The notes: generated by a model from the letters alone, not told the origin. A stretch of DNA of 64,000 nucleotides from Thermothielavioides terrestris NRRL 8126 (GCF_000226115.1 NC_016458.1:6606001-6670000), one strand, 5' to 3'; shown: positions 41,394-53,931, counted from the stretch's first letter. A program made the numbers and translations.

Positions 41394-42198
41394 TTTAGCG
41401 ATGAGGAGGCAGGTTGAAAAGAAAGTTGAAAGAGAGGGTCGCAAAAATAACAGCGGAACAAAACACTAAAGGGAAGCGAAAACTGATGGATGAAGTCAAA
41501 GGTCGGCAGTAGAACGGACGGTCAGCAAGCCTCGCCGAATGAACACTGCAAGAGGGTGAAAGTGAGACACGGGCGGAAGCCCAGCCTTATAAGAGAGGAA
41601 TCCACACCAGTTGGCCACCGGAGGATTGGCCGGTTGTCTGCCTAGCACAAAGTCCACGCAGGGACACCGCCCCCACCTTACCCGCCTGTCCGCGCCGCAC
41701 TTGTTCACTTGGCGTGCCGGAGAAGCCGGCGAGGGCCTGAGTGGCCACCGGTTGCCCGTCGTAACGGAGCCGTACTGTGAAGGTTACGGAATACAGGTAT
41801 TTGACCAGATCCCAAGACCCCGAGTTGGGCGGCAAACTGGAACTCCAGCCGTCGTGAGAACGACCGGGAATCCAGTTGTGTTCTTGGATGGAAGTGGGAG
41901 CTGAGTTGCGTTCTCCCAGGCCCATCAGCGATTTCCCACTGCTGGCCGCCCCCTAACGTCCGTGCTCCTGCAGAGCGGCTCTGTTCATGGTCAACCCTAA
42001 CCCCGCCGCCACAGTTAAAGGAGCACTGAAGGGCGCAAGCGTCATGGTGATCTCACGAAAGGGGGTTATGATGAGCAGATGAGGAGAATAAGAATATGAG
42101 CTCCCAACGTGGAAGATGGTAGACGTTCTTGACTGGCAGTTTTTAACTCTGGAGCACACATGTAACAGAAAGCCAGGTTAAGCCGACTGAAAACAATC
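41394..42198. other. Divergent promoter region
   Basis: This lies between the minus-strand membrane protein and the plus-strand dehydrogenase. Two spurious frames of about 100 codons overlap on opposite strands; nothing else is visible. Confidence 0.55.
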
Positions 42199-43515
42199 AT
42201 GCCGATCCCACTGCTGAATGCCTTCTCCCTCCTCACGGTCTTTCTCAACCGCGTGCTTGCTCTGGTGGACCGAGCCGTCCACTATGCCACCGGATATGTG
42301 CTCTACTACTGCTTCAAGGGGCTGAAGCCGCAGACTCACACGCGCCCGCACAAGACCAAGGATGGCCGCTTCTACTCGCCGGCGGTCGTGATCACGGGCG
42401 CCAGCGAGGGTGAGAGAGCCTTGCTCGGCCTCGTCTCCCATTGACTACGTCCAACATGACCAACTGACTGCCACAGGCATCGGCCTCGCCACGGCCATCT
42501 ACCTCGCGTCCAAGGGCTACACCGTCTTCGCCACGGCCCCCGACGAGACGGAGCTCTCCAAGATCAGAGAGGCGGCCGACCGGACCAACGCGGCCAACGC
42601 GGGCAAGACGGGCGGCGCGATCCACCCGGCCGTCATGGACGTGCTCTCGACGGACTCGATCGCGCACTGCGCGTCGCACATCGAGTCGGTGCTGGGCGGC
42701 GACCGGGACCGGCCGCTCGTCGGCGTCGTCAACAACGCGGGCTACTGCATGATCGCGCCCATGGAGCTGACGCCCGACGCCGACGTGCGCCGCATCTTCG
42801 AGCTGGACTTCTGGGCCTACGTCGCCGTCATCCGCACCTTCCTGCCGCTCATCAAGCGCAACAAGGGCCGCTTCGTCAACGTCGGCAGCTACGGCGGCTA
42901 CGTGAACCCGCCCCTGTGGGCGCCGTACTGCGCGCTCAAGGCGGCCATCGAGGGGATGACGAGGGCCTGGAGGCTTGAGCTGATGCCCTTTGGTGTTGGT
43001 AGGTGGCCTTGAAGCGGAGTTTGGCGGGCATGTGAAGCGGCGCTGACGTTGGGACAGGTATGACAACGATCCGTCCGGGCTGGACGAGGACCGGAGGCGC
43101 TGGTCCCAAGGTGAGCGCCGCCTGGGACCAGTACTGGGACAACGTCTCAAAGGGCGCCGTCGGCGTCGACAGCTTTGGCAGGATCGTCAGGGCCGACGGG
43201 CCTGTTCCGGAGGCCGAGGAGAGGGTGTACCGGCCTATGATCGAGAAGTGGTAGGTTTGAAGTCGACGCTGGGACTCGGGACATGGGAATGCTGAGCGGT
43301 GTTGCAACAGGTACAAACTCACGCATGTCGCCGTGGAAGGCGCTGCGCAGCCCGCAGAGGCGGTTGCGGCGACGGTGCATGATGCACTGACCGACAGATT
43401 CCTGCAGCCGTGCTACACAGCCGGCTATGACGCCCTGCTCGGCCAGATGGCCAGGGATCTCACGCCCGAAAAGATCTACGAGTACAGCTTGGCGAAGGCT
43501 TTCGGCAGCCTCTGA
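42199..43515 (+). CDS. Membrane-anchored short-chain dehydrogenase/reductase
   Basis: Exons 42199..42409, 42477..42998, 43058..43250 and 43311..43515 give 376 residues. All three introns split codons and rejoin in frame. Residues 5-40 are hydrophobic and likely anchor the protein in the ER or another membrane. The Rossmann motif is TGASEGIG (about 66-73), followed by the NNAGYC segment, a Ser in VGSYGGYV and the catalytic YxxxK as YCALK (Tyr about 221), then RPGWTRTGG in the position of the usual PG motif. This is a classical SDR similar to 17-beta-hydroxysteroid or retinol dehydrogenase-like and 3-hydroxybutyrate dehydrogenase-like enzymes. The substrate cannot be told from sequence. The C-terminal about 110 residues are specific to the fungal group. 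Confidence 0.88.
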
Positions 43516-44065
43516 GCCAGCCGGTTTTGTCAAGTCGCCGAGGTGATGGTGAGTCTGCTGCGGTGCGTGGGCGATGACAGCCCAAAATTGGATGCATGGT
43601 GGGGAGACGTATCGTTGGGTGACTTTACTCGGGACGGCCGCAGGAGGTTGATGCGTACCTAGGATGTTGAGAATGTACAAGAAGAATGAGAAGAAGCGGA
43701 CGGATTTGTACGCGCCGGCTTTTTGTATTGGAATGGACATCGAATGTGTACCATGTTTAGGAAGAGTTAGGTTGACAAGGAATGGAGAGCTTATTTTGCC
43801 AAGAAGCGGCAATGGTGACGTTTTCGGCACTGTGCGATATGTGCAGCTATCGCAATATTACCACAGTACGAACTCATTTCCGCCTGCGTCAAGCTTCCCG
43901 CTGGCTCCTGTGTGACTTAAGTTAGCAACAAACACGGACTCCCTCACTCATCCTTGGAGCCCCGCGCCCACGACACCGGAGGAGAAAGACCGCGCACTGG
44001 GAACGAGGGTAAATTCTCTTACATCCCAGGGCCTTGCTGTCTTCGGCAACAAGTAACTGCAGCTG
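43516..44065. other. Intergenic, promoter of ppm1
   Basis: This is the 3' region of the dehydrogenase and the 5' region of ppm1. No other feature is supported. Confidence 0.55.
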
Positions 44066-45187
44066 ATGGCGGCGCCATCCATCCCGAATCTGCTGTCGCT
44101 GCGGGGCGAGTTGGCCGGAAGAGGCCGGGGCCGGGGCCGAGGCCGGGGCCGAGGTGGTGCCGGCCCAAGCACATCCGGGCCGGGGTCAAGCCACGACGCC
44201 ACCATCCAGGGCACCGACACCGACGCTGCCGTCTCGCGTCTCAGCGCCGTCGATCTAGGCTACCTACCCGACCCGTTTGCACGCCTGTTCGTGCAAGGAC
44301 CCGGCACCCGCCGGCTCCCCATCATCAACAGGGGCACCTACACCCGCACCACCGCCATCGACATGCTCGTCGACCGCTTCCTGGCCACCACCAACCCGGG
44401 CGAGACGAGGCAGATCGTCTCCCTCGGCGCGGGCACCGACACCCGCTGCCTGCGCTTGTTCAACGCGCCGGCCAACCATCGAAACATCGCCTACCACGAG
44501 ATCGACTTCCCTACCATCATGGCCCGCAAACAAGCCATTATCAGCTCCGCTCCCTCCCTACGAGCGATCCTCACCACCCCGGAGCAGCTCACCACTCCAG
44601 AGCCTACAACAGCCTGGCAATGTCACTCGCTCAGCCCCAACTCCAAAAACAGCCTCACCCTCCACGGCCTCGACCTCCGCACGCTCACGACGACCTCCGC
44701 TCTGCTCCCTCAGCTCCTCCCCGACGCCCCCACCCTCCTCCTCTCGGAATGCTGCCTCTGCTACCTGGCCCCGTCTGAGGCCAGCGCCCTCCTGGGCATC
44801 TTCAGCAGCGGGCCGCTGTCCAGCCGCAGCCTGGCGGTGGTGCTGTACGAGCCGGTGCAGCCGCACGACGCGTTCGGGCGGACGATGGTTTCGAACCTGG
44901 CGGCGCGCGGCATCGCGATGCCCACGCTCGAGGCGTACCCCACGCCGGCCGACCAGGAGCGGCGGCTGCTGGCCGAGGCCGGGCTCGCCCGCGCGCGGTG
45001 CCGCACGGTCGACCGCATCTGGGACGCCTGGGTGCGCGACGAGGAGAAGGAGCGGGTCGACGCGCTCGAGGGCGGGCTGGACGAGGTCGAGGAGTGGCGG
45101 CTGCTGGCTGGGCATTATGTCGTTGCTTGGGGGTGGAGGGGGGAGGAGGGCGGGTTGGATCTGGAGGTTGAGGGTGGTGGTGGCTGA
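44066..45187 (+). CDS. ppm1: Leucine carboxyl methyltransferase 1 (Ppm1)
   Basis: This is a single-exon gene of 373 residues. It methylates the C-terminal Leu carboxylate of the PP2A catalytic subunit using S-adenosylmethionine, controlling phosphatase assembly. An Arg/Gly repeat (about residues 18-33) near the N-terminus is followed by the conserved core: DPFARLFV, NRGTYTRTTAIDML, SAM-binding SLGAGTDTRCLRLF (about 119-132), AYHEIDFPTIMARKQ, LLLSECCLCYL and VVLYEPVQPHDAFGRTMVSN, then the region EAYPTPADQERRLLAEAG. These match the LCMT1 family in order and spacing. The RG-rich tract is unusual and the C-terminus ends in a Gly run, encoded by a GGT/GGA-rich stretch at 45170..45240. Confidence 0.95.
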   Translation: MAAPSIPNLLSLRGELAGRGRGRGRGRGRGGAGPSTSGPGSSHDATIQGTDTDAAVSRLSAVDLGYLPDPFARLFVQGPGTRRLPIINRGTYTRTTAIDMLVDRFLATTNPGETRQIVSLGAGTDTRCLRLFNAPANHRNIAYHEIDFPTIMARKQAIISSAPSLRAILTTPEQLTTPEPTTAWQCHSLSPNSKNSLTLHGLDLRTLTTTSALLPQLLPDAPTLLLSECCLCYLAPSEASALLGIFSSGPLSSRSLAVVLYEPVQPHDAFGRTMVSNLAARGIAMPTLEAYPTPADQERRLLAEAGLARARCRTVDRIWDAWVRDEEKERVDALEGGLDEVEEWRLLAGHYVVAWGWRGEEGGLDLEVEGGGG

Positions 45188-46051
45188 TAGCGCAGCAGCA
45201 GGAAGAGGAAGGGGAGGAGGAGGAGGAGGAGGATGGGCGATGGAGTGGTAACAGGAACTATGCTTGTTCCGGCGGCAGCTGATGCCTGTGCATGTGCAAA
45301 GTGATCTCAGTCGGCAGCTATCGTGAGACGAGGTGGGATGAACCGTCAGATGACGGGGGATCCCTTACGTTGGTCAGGGCCAGTATGGCAGCAACATAAA
45401 TGAGTTTCGGCCACTACACATTGTGCATCGAACTGACGTAGTAGATGACATGCCACCTCAGTCGAGTGCTGGTGATTGAGTACCTTGCTATATTTTATCG
45501 TCGACTATTTGCTGTGGTGGTCTCTCTGCCGGGGCATCTGAGCTCAACACAGTGTGTCTGAGTTGGAGATTATACTGTGCATTGGTTGATTACATAATCT
45601 CGTGTCTTGCGGCGTGCCTGACTGACCTCCAAGCCGGGACCCACTTGCCCCGAGCCGGCCTCCGACCGTCATCTCAATCTCGGAGGAGCCGTACGCCGCC
45701 ATCAACATCCACGCCTCCGGTCCGAGATCTCCGTCGTCACAAGTACTGGCTCATGTGCCGGCTGGCTGATTTGTTACGCAGCGGCATGGCAGTGAAGCAT
45801 ACTTAAAGGGCCCAACTCCTCTGCCCCCTCCTCTCCCTCGCACACGCCCACGCTCATCACTCCGCCTTGAGGCCCGGCGCCGAACCCATCGTCATACGCT
45901 CGCAATTTCAACGGCACACGCGATCGTTAGCTAGTACCCTGATCCACAGCGGTTTGCGGTTTGCTTGTTCATTGCCATCCTTGAGGGCTCGAAATCCGCA
46001 GCTTCTTGCGCTCTCCGTTGCTGTTGCTCGAAAGTCCACCACACCGGCAAG
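45188..46051. other. Intergenic, promoter of spt3
   Basis: This is the ppm1 3' region and spt3 5' region. A CT-rich stretch near 45815..45870 precedes the spt3 start. No gene is supported. Confidence 0.55.
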
Positions 46052-48160
46052 ATGGCGGACAAAGACAAGCAGTACAAGTATCGCCAAGAGATACAACAGG
46101 TACGTACCTTTATTTTATGTGTGTCTTGTTTCCCTCTTTCTTGAATGGAAATTGTCCCTGGCTTTGCCCTGAATGGCAACACATCATGGCAATTCCCCCT
46201 GGGCGATCGGGGGGTGGGTTGTTCGTGCTCGGGTGCTGGTGAGAGCTCATCGCATTTCCCGGCACGCTTTGGCCAACTGGGCCATTTCGAGCACCGAAAC
46301 CGAAAGGTATGAAGGGCGCGCCTCTTCGAATGCCATCCAGGATACCTCAGAGCGCCTCTCGTCAAGTGGACGGCGAGGCGGAAAAGGGGTTGTGTCAACT
46401 CGGAGTCGAAGCCCTGTGTCGAGGCCCTGTCGAGGGCAACCGGACGGGAAATGAAGTCAAGTTCTCCGAGGCCGACAGTTAGGTCCGGATCCCTGTCTGA
46501 ACACTGGCCCCGCCGCGGTTGCTTCAACATCGGAGCCGGAAAGGGGGGGGGATGTTCTTCGGTGAATGGAGGTTCACTGGGTTGAGGCTGTCGACGAGAC
46601 AGGCCAATCAGTCGCTGCACACTCACCAGCAACACACAAATCCAAATCCCCTCTCCCCCGTAAACAACCCGTTCCCTTCACTGCTGTGTCCCGGCTCCGG
46701 TCTAAGTGGCTCTTCCCACATCGACCTCTTCCTTGTTCCGCTCTCTGTCTTTCCAAATCGCCTTCGCTCGATCAATACCCTCCTTCTGCGCATAATCGCA
46801 GCTCCCACTTCACGATTTCCTTCATCCTTCATTTCGCCGAAAGTCAACGGCAAATCATCCTCTTCAGCCTGGCGCGAACGTGCCTCCGTCGAAAATGTCC
46901 TCTCTCGGAAAGCTGCAGCCTGAGGCGGCTGCCATGTTCCTGGAAGCTTTCGACAAAGCGGTAGACATGAACATCGCCCGGGATCTGGAAAATACCCGAC
47001 GCAGGCTGGAGCCAGCGTTGAGCGTCAGGGGGATTCCTCTCAGCCATCTGGCCTGGGCGTTCAAGCTCGCACATGGCATTGCCCTTCCTACCATCGACGC
47101 GGAATCCTCTTCAAAGGAGAAGAATGGATTTGAAAGCGCGGAACCACACCCCCGTGAAGCGATCGCTAACTACCTCGAACTTCAGATGATGTACGTGTCC
47201 GGCGAGACGGGAGAACCCTCAGTCGAGACGACAAGCATCATCGAGGACATCGTGCGCCAGCAGGTCATTGAGATTGTAAGTTTCATCCGCATCACAGTAC
47301 TGCTTTTCATCTGCGTTTTTTTCTCACTGTTGTCGTAGCTCCGAAACTGTACCGAGCTAGCTGCCCGCCGCGGCTCGCGTTCCATCACGATCAACGACCT
47401 CATCTTTCAGATTCGCGACGACGCTCCCAAGGTGTCCCGGCTGCGCACTTTCCTCTCGTGGAAGGACGTGCGCAAGAATGTCAAGGACTCGGACGACAAG
47501 GGCGGCGACGCTGATTTGGGCGCCGGCGAGGATCCCGTCGGCGGGGTCGTCGCCGGCGGCCCGGTGGACGATTCGGCAAAGAAGAACAAGAAGGCCAAGG
47601 TCGGCCTGCCCTGGGAGCCGGCGTCGTTCTTCTCGGTCGAGGTGCCCGAGCGCGAGGACGAGGAGGACGAGGAGGAAGAGGAGATGAACCACATCACGCT
47701 GCAGCGGCTGCGCAAGGCGGACGAGCGCACCAAGGCGATGACGAAGGAGGAGTACGTGACGTGGTCCGAGTACCGGCAGGCATCGTTCACCTACCGCAAG
47801 GGCAAGCGGTTCCGCGAGTGGGCCGGCTTCGGCATCGTCACGGACAGCAAGCCGTCGGACGACATCGTCGACATCCTCGGCTTCCTGACCTTCGAGATGG
47901 TGCAGACGCTCACGGAGGAGGCGCTCAAGATCAAGGAGAACGAGGACCTGTACCGCGAGCGCACGGGCGAGAACGCGGGCAAGAAGCGCAAGGCGCCCGG
48001 CGGCGGCGGCCTCTTCGACCCGCCCGGCGAGGGCCGCACCCCCGTCGAGCCGCGCCACATCCAGGAGGCCTTCCGCCGGCTCCAGCAGCGGCCAAAGAAG
48101 TACCGGGCCATGCTCAACGGCACGAGGCTGCAGCAGCGGACGACTCTCAGGCTGATTTGA
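46052..48160 (+). CDS. spt3: SAGA complex subunit Spt3
   Basis: Exons 46052..46099, 47186..47275 and 47339..48160 give 319 residues. The first exon encodes [16 protein letters not shown], which joins [12 protein letters not shown] to form the typical N-terminus of fungal Spt3. The histone-fold pair follows: [20 protein letters not shown] and [18 protein letters not shown] with [18 protein letters not shown]. An acidic linker and a second histone-fold-like half come next ([47 protein letters not shown]). Spt3 links SAGA to TBP at TATA promoters. The first intron is 1,086 bp, exceptionally long here. Its last 291 bp are open in frame with exon 2 from an ATG at 46895, so an alternative 400-residue product is possible. 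Confidence 0.92.
46500..47185 (+). promoter_or_regulatory. Possible alternative promoter and first exon of spt3
   Basis: Within the long first intron a CT-rich leader (about 46700..46890) precedes TCGAAAATGTC, a good fungal start context. From the ATG at 46895 the frame stays open for 97 codons and runs straight into exon 2. The encoded segment looks protein-like ([20 protein letters not shown], then [20 protein letters not shown]). Confidence 0.45.
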
Positions 48161-48896
48161 GGGCTCTGGCTTGGGCTGAAGGCGTCTAGGGGCGTTTGGG
48201 GGCTTACGGATGGGATGGGATGCCTTACGGATTTCAGCGTTTTGTTTCGCTTGGTGAGGGAAACATTGTTGACTGTACGGAATAGTGTACATACCCGGGT
48301 AACGTATTGATGGATGATTTCAGCGCACCAGTGAAGGGAACCTGCATGCATCCTGGTGCGGCATGTTGTGTGCAGAGATACGAACCGGACAATGATATGT
48401 GTGTAAGTCTCCGTCTTCCGCCTCATTACCATTCCCCTGAACTGATACTCGTCCTATACCAATCTCTGCTTGTCCCCCCTCGCTTTTGTCCTGCCATCTC
48501 CCCTCGATTTCCTCCGGTCCTGCCGTCCCCGGACCCCAGAACCCCCCTCATGTTTGTAAATGCGTGGACTCAGGTTGGTTACACGACAGTCATCAGTACC
48601 TATCTTATCGATAAGCACACGCAGCGCATCTTGACCCACAGCTACCCCGCCATGTTGATCACCCCACACAGGCTGTCAGCCGCAAGCTCCAGCTACAGCT
48701 GCCTGGTTGGTGCATACGCAACCTCACCTGTTCCGAATATGGGAGCCTAGACCACCTCTAGACATATAAGACGCAACAGTCTTGAGCGTACCACACTACA
48801 GCCCACGACCAAGCATTCAACTCACCTCAGCAACAGCCTGACACCTACTTGGCTGGCCGGAAATCCTCATCCCTCCACACCAGAGCCCCATCCAAG
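48161..48896. other. Intergenic between spt3 and ist1
   Basis: This holds the 3' region of spt3 and the ist1 promoter and leader, with CT-rich stretches near 48470..48550. No gene is supported. Confidence 0.55.
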
Positions 48897-50004
48897 ATGG
48901 CTCCTCCATCCTCTACCCTCGTAGTACGTCACATCTCGAAACCTCCCTATCACGTCTCCGTGTCCGTGTCCGTCCCCTGCTCCCTTCTATGGAACAAACA
49001 CACAAAAAGAGAAGTATAGCATCCGTATAGCACTGACACGCATCCGCCACCATCGCCACCGGCAGCCCAAAATCAAAGTCCAGCTCAAGCTCGCCATCGC
49101 GCGCCTGCGCATGGTGCAGAAGCGCGACGAGGCGCTGGCCAAGGCGCAGCGCCGCGCCATGGCCCAGCTGCTTGAGCAGGGCAAGGTCGAGTCGGCCCGC
49201 ATCCGCGTCGAGAACATCATCCGGTCCGACATCATCACCGAGCTGCACGAGGTGCTCGAGCTGTACTGCGAGCTGCTGCTCGCGCGCGCGGGGCTGCTGG
49301 GCGAGAACACCGGCGCGGCGTGCGATCCCGGCCTGGAGGAGGCCGTCAAGAGCATCATGTACGCGGCGCCCAAGACCGAGATCAAGGAGCTGCAGCTGGT
49401 CCGGGGCCTGCTGGCCGAGAGGTTCGGCAAGGAGTTCGTGCTGCAGGCCATGGAGAACCGCGATGGTAAGGTGAGCGAGCGGGTCATCAGGAAGCTGAGC
49501 GTCGCGCCGCCCAGGGAGGAGCTGGTGCAGGGCTATCTGGAGGAGATCGCCAAGGCGTACGGGGTTGACTGGCCGCCGGGGAGGGCGCGGAGGGAGGAGT
49601 TGGGGGCGCCGCCCGATTTCGACATGGGAGGGGGTGAAGGTGGGGATGGGGATGGAAATGGGGATGGGGACGGGGATGCCGGCCAGAAGGAGAAGAGCTC
49701 GTTGGAGGAGTCGCTGCTGGGCGAGGACGAGGTGGTTGGGGCGAGGGAAGAAGAGCTCAGCAAGGCGACGCCTCCCAGGACGTTCGGTCCCGCCAGTCCG
49801 CTGCAGGTCAACCCGCCGAGTCCGTCGACGGAGAATATCCACCCGAAAGTGACGCTCAACAAGGTGGAGTTGACGCCGACCAAGAAGCCCCCGGCTGCTG
49901 GTTCGACCGCGGGGAAGAAGCCCGCCGAGAAGAAAGGAAGTATTGCTGATGGGATTCCCGACGTGGACGAGCTGGCCAAGAGGTTCGCTGCGCTGAAGAG
50001 GTGA
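48897..50004 (+). CDS. ist1: ESCRT-III-like regulator Ist1
   Basis: Exons 48897..48923 and 49066..50004 give 321 residues. The first exon codes only nine residues; its GTACGT donor and the CAG acceptor give a phase-0 join that continues PKIKVQLKLAIARLRMVQKR. The Ist1 domain (about 10-170) contains RRAMAQLLEQGKVESARIRV, DIITELHEVLELYCELLLAR, CDPGLEEAVKSIMYAAPKTE and LQLVRGLLAERFG. The middle is Gly/Asp-rich. The C-terminus VDELAKRFAALKR fits a MIM1 motif that binds the Vps4 MIT domain. Ist1 modulates Vps4 and ESCRT-III in multivesicular-body sorting. The alternative donor three bases earlier would delete one Val and keep the frame. Confidence 0.92.
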
Positions 50005-50964
50005 AGTCTGTGTATCTCGGGCGGTCCGGTGGTATTCAGCGGGTTATGTATGGTGTGTCTCAAGTTGATTATCTGCTGGCTGCGAGTGACGGGCTATCTT
50101 ATGGATGACAGGCATGAAGGAGTTTGGCGTTCCCGTTTCACCTCTTTGAACAACACCGGTGCGTGCAGGCTTACGACAAAATATGTGAACTCAAAGTTCT
50201 ATGGCTCAATGTGTTGGACTAAGGCAGCCTTTCTTGTGAATGGGAATAGGAGAATAGGAGCCAGGAGAGGTGTCAGTCTTTCTGTCAACGGAATGGGGGG
50301 CTCACCCCCTATCACAACATCACCTGTGTCCCTCCCCGGGCTCACCCGCCGGCTTGTCGTCGACGCACACGACCCCCGGAAAGGATCCGCCAAGTCGCCG
50401 TCAATAATTTCCGTGAGCTTCCGGAAGGCCATGCTAGTTTCTAGGTGTCTACAGCGATCGTACCTTCCTCGATCGCGCAGTGATTTGCCTTTAGCCAGCT
50501 TTCTCCCACCTTGAGCGAGCGCTGCAAACCTGACTTTTCCTCCTCCCTTCAAACGAAGGAGTCGCAAAGCAAGCATTGCCACTCTTCGTTCATCGAGCCT
50601 GAGGGCGCGTGGCATCTCCACTGTTGCTTCTCGTTTATCAAGCCTGACAGCGCTGCCTCGCGGCCTCGCGTCTCTCTTCATCCTTCTCCTTAGACCGAGT
50701 CTCCTCTCATCGTTTGATTGTTGCCAGCGCCGAGGACGTCGACACGATCCCGCTCCTAGAAGCACAACATCGTCAAGTTACCCGCAAATATCGACCGCGA
50801 TTTTCTTGGGAGTCTGAGCATATATCCCTTCTCAGAGGTGTCACCAAGGTTCGAAGATCGATCCACCAAGTCGAGGACGCGCCAGAGCAAACAGCGCGCG
50901 GCATTCCACCGACAGTTTCTTTTTCATTTCCGACGGAGCCCGTGTCTCCCCCGCGCGCGTGACA
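50005..50964. other. Intergenic, promoter and leader of the zinc-knuckle gene
   Basis: This is the ist1 3' region, then a CT-rich 5' leader (about 50500..50720). No supported gene. Confidence 0.55.
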
Positions 50965-52890
50965 ATGGATCACGCCGACAGAATCAGGCAGAACCTCGAG
51001 TTCCTGGGGCTCGAGAGCCTCGGGAGCCTCGGAAGTATCTCGCTGGAGCAGCTGGTCGATGAGGTACAGACGAATGTGCCCCCGGCTGTGAGCAAGGGCC
51101 GGATTCTATCTTTCTACCTCATGTGGCTTCATCAGCGTCTCATGGAAGTCGACATCTCCAACGATGAGACCTTGCACCATGAGGTCGCAACTTGGTACCG
51201 ATCCATGAAGGCCCTGTCCTTCAGCGACGGCGACATCGTAAAAGCCGTCCGTGAGTGGCAGCGTTGCACGGCCACCACGGATCCTGTCGCTGCAGGACGG
51301 ATGATCTTGGCGGAATTCAAGTTATCCCAGGTGATCGCTACCTCGCCCGAGAACCAAGCGCGCGGTCCCGATATCGCAACATCGGAAGGTCATTACAGCC
51401 ACATGCACCCCGACAGACTCGCGCTCTCGCAAGAAGCCGACACAGCCGCTGACCTGCGAGGTGGTGAAGGGGACGACGACGATGACGTTGTGTTCCTCTC
51501 TTCCAAGACGCTGTCCAAGGATTCGAGCCCGTCTCAAAGCCATGGCGGAGATCAGCCCCCGGACCCGCCATTTTTGACTGGAGCCAACAAAGTGGCCTTG
51601 GGCAGAACGAGAAATCTATATCCCAACGAGGAGCGCGTCGAGAACCCCCCGAGACAGGGTACACCGAGAACGGAACGGGCTCCCTTCGCCAGACGGTCTC
51701 CGCGACCCGCCACTCCTGCCCTACCTGACCAACCGAGCCTACCCATCGAGGCCCACGATCGACTCCCCCCAAGTCTGCCGACCAGTTCCAGCCTCGTGCC
51801 GCTCCCTTCGTGTGACCGCTGCCATTCGTCTGGTAAGTAATAACGAGCGGTTCAACGCCTTGCGCCAGGAAGACTGCCCGCGGTAGCTAACCAGGGTGAC
51901 AACCAACTAGACCATATTTACAAAAACTGTCCCACCATTTTGGATCCCCGGCACGATAGACGGCCAGCGCCAACGTTTCAGTGTCGCATCTGCGGCAAGT
52001 TCGGCGAGCATTTCGGCCAGATGTGCCCGATGAACCGAGATCCGAAGTCCGTCGCCGGGCGGCGGCGCCAGGCAGCGAGGAATATCGGCTGGGGTGAGCA
52101 AAGCCGCAGTCCTGGGCAGGAACGCGAAGTTTCATATATTCCGGTGGCGCCGCCACGGGCTGACCATCATCGCGGGGCTGACGGTATGCCTCGCAGGAGG
52201 AGCCGTGCCAAACTCCTCACTCGCGAAGATTGGCGAGTCCTGCGCGAGCAAGACCGACTTCGTCTCGAGTACGACTTTCGCCCCGAGTACGAGTCATCCC
52301 GCCACCGGGTGCCGGCCCACGGACATCAGACGGGCAAGCGCCCGGCATCGCGCTCCCCTCCTCGCAGCCGCCACGACGGGCGCCACCGGCATGGCGCCGA
52401 GGACGTCGGGAGGGTGCCCCACCAGGGGGGCGCCTTCGCTGCTGATTTGATCGGCGAGCGCCAGAACCGGGACGAAAGACGGCTGGCATACGAGGACGAG
52501 GTCTACCGAGACACTCCGTCTTCTTCATCCCGTGACTGGCCACCTCGGGCGCCGGTCATCGAAACGGGGCGTGTCGACACGCGACAAGAGCCCGTCGCCG
52601 CAGCGAGTGAAGGCGCCCGTGGCATTGCTGGCAGTGGGGTCATGGATTTCCTCTATGCCCGTTCCAACAGCTCAAGGACCCAGCAGCTCGACGCGGGACA
52701 CCGAGGACCGGCGGACACAGAGATGCCCGACGCACCGCCCGTCGCATGGCAAGAGCCGCCCGTCGTACGGGAGCCGCCCGCCCCTTCTCTGTGGGCTCCC
52801 GTGGAAGTGATCGTCGTCGACTCCACGCCGTCTACGCCTGGCCGTAACCAAGCTGCGTTCGACATTTTCAAAACCACCCGCCAGTCATGA
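50965..52890 (+). CDS. Zinc-knuckle protein, fungal, function unknown
   Basis: Exons 50965..51832 and 51911..52890 give 615 residues. An N-terminal helical region (MDHADRIRQNLEFLGLESLG to about residue 120) is followed by a long disordered acidic/Pro-rich segment. Then come two CCHC-type zinc knuckles: CDRCHSSDHIYKNC (C-x2-C-x4-H-x4-C), which is cut by the intron and formed only after splicing, and CRICGKFGEHFGQMC (C-x2-C-x5-H-x4-C). The C-terminal half is Arg/Pro/His-rich with RS-like dipeptides and ends at FDIFKTTRQS. Zinc knuckles bind single-stranded nucleic acid or protein. The mix with an RS/RP-rich tail suggests RNA metabolism, but this is inference and I do not recognise an orthologue. 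Confidence 0.8.
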
Positions 52891-53931
52891 GGGCGCGTGT
52901 CGGGCCAGTTACTTCTTTGCGGCAGACAAGACTGGCCGGTTTGGCCTTGCGAAGATGGACAAGACCCGGTTCCCACCTCACGAGCCCGTTGTTCATCCCG
53001 TTTCTTTTTCTTCTCATTTGCCTTTGTCCTTTGTTGGTGCCGCTCTGATTTGGGAGTCTGATTTTGCAGACGATGAGACGAAAGTAGCGGCTGCCTGCCT
53101 GCTGACTTGGGGAGGTTTGCGACTCGGCCGCGGTGCTTATAGGTTTCTCAAGTTTTCAAGGGGAGGGGTGGGTGTCTACGACGGGCTCTCGGTGGGATAG
53201 CAGGATTCAGGGCTCGATGGAACGGTGTTCGGCGTTGATTTGACCGAGGAGGTCTCGAAATCACATTTGACGCTTGCCATCGTCACCTTATTTATTGTGG
53301 GATAGTTACATCACGTACGTAGGTTTTGCATCTTCAGAAACCTCTCTGCTTCGATCTGCTCTGTCTGGCGGGATCCGGGGACCCGGTGCGGGATGTGTGC
53401 GAAATGACTGCCTCCTCATTGAATTAGGGCAGCCTGGTACTCCAGCTCGAGCTATGTGTTCCAGCGATGACTGTGCCGAGAGCATTACTGCAGGGCCGCT
53501 CTCCTAACCTGCTTGCCCAAGCAAAATGGAGCTGCCTCCATTGCCGACGATGCTCAGTGTAACCGGCAGCTGTCCGTCATGCGCCCTTCCACTTGTTGCC
53601 TCCGTACCTCGGGCGGCGTAACTAGACCTTCGCCGCCGCGAGAGTCTTTCTCGCCTTCCACCGATGACCGACTCGACGCGGCACAGCGCTGGTTCTCCCC
53701 AATCGCCCGCCTCAGTCCACGACACAACGTGCGCCACATTTCCTCCTCACAAATCGCTGTACCCTCATTTCCCAGTCGCCATGCAACGCCCAAGCATAAA
53801 AACCGGGCCGCCGGCCGTAGTGTGGTCCATCCCAGCCCGTCCGAACCCTACCAGAACACGACGAGCCCTTCCAACGCTCAACGCAATGAAAGAATCCAGC
53901 CAGCCGGGCAGCAGCCCTCTCTCTGTCTTTA
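52891..53931. other. Convergent intergenic region
   Basis: This holds the 3' regions of the zinc-knuckle gene (plus) and the AP-2 sigma gene (minus). Several short frames overlap on both strands; none is supported. Confidence 0.55.
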
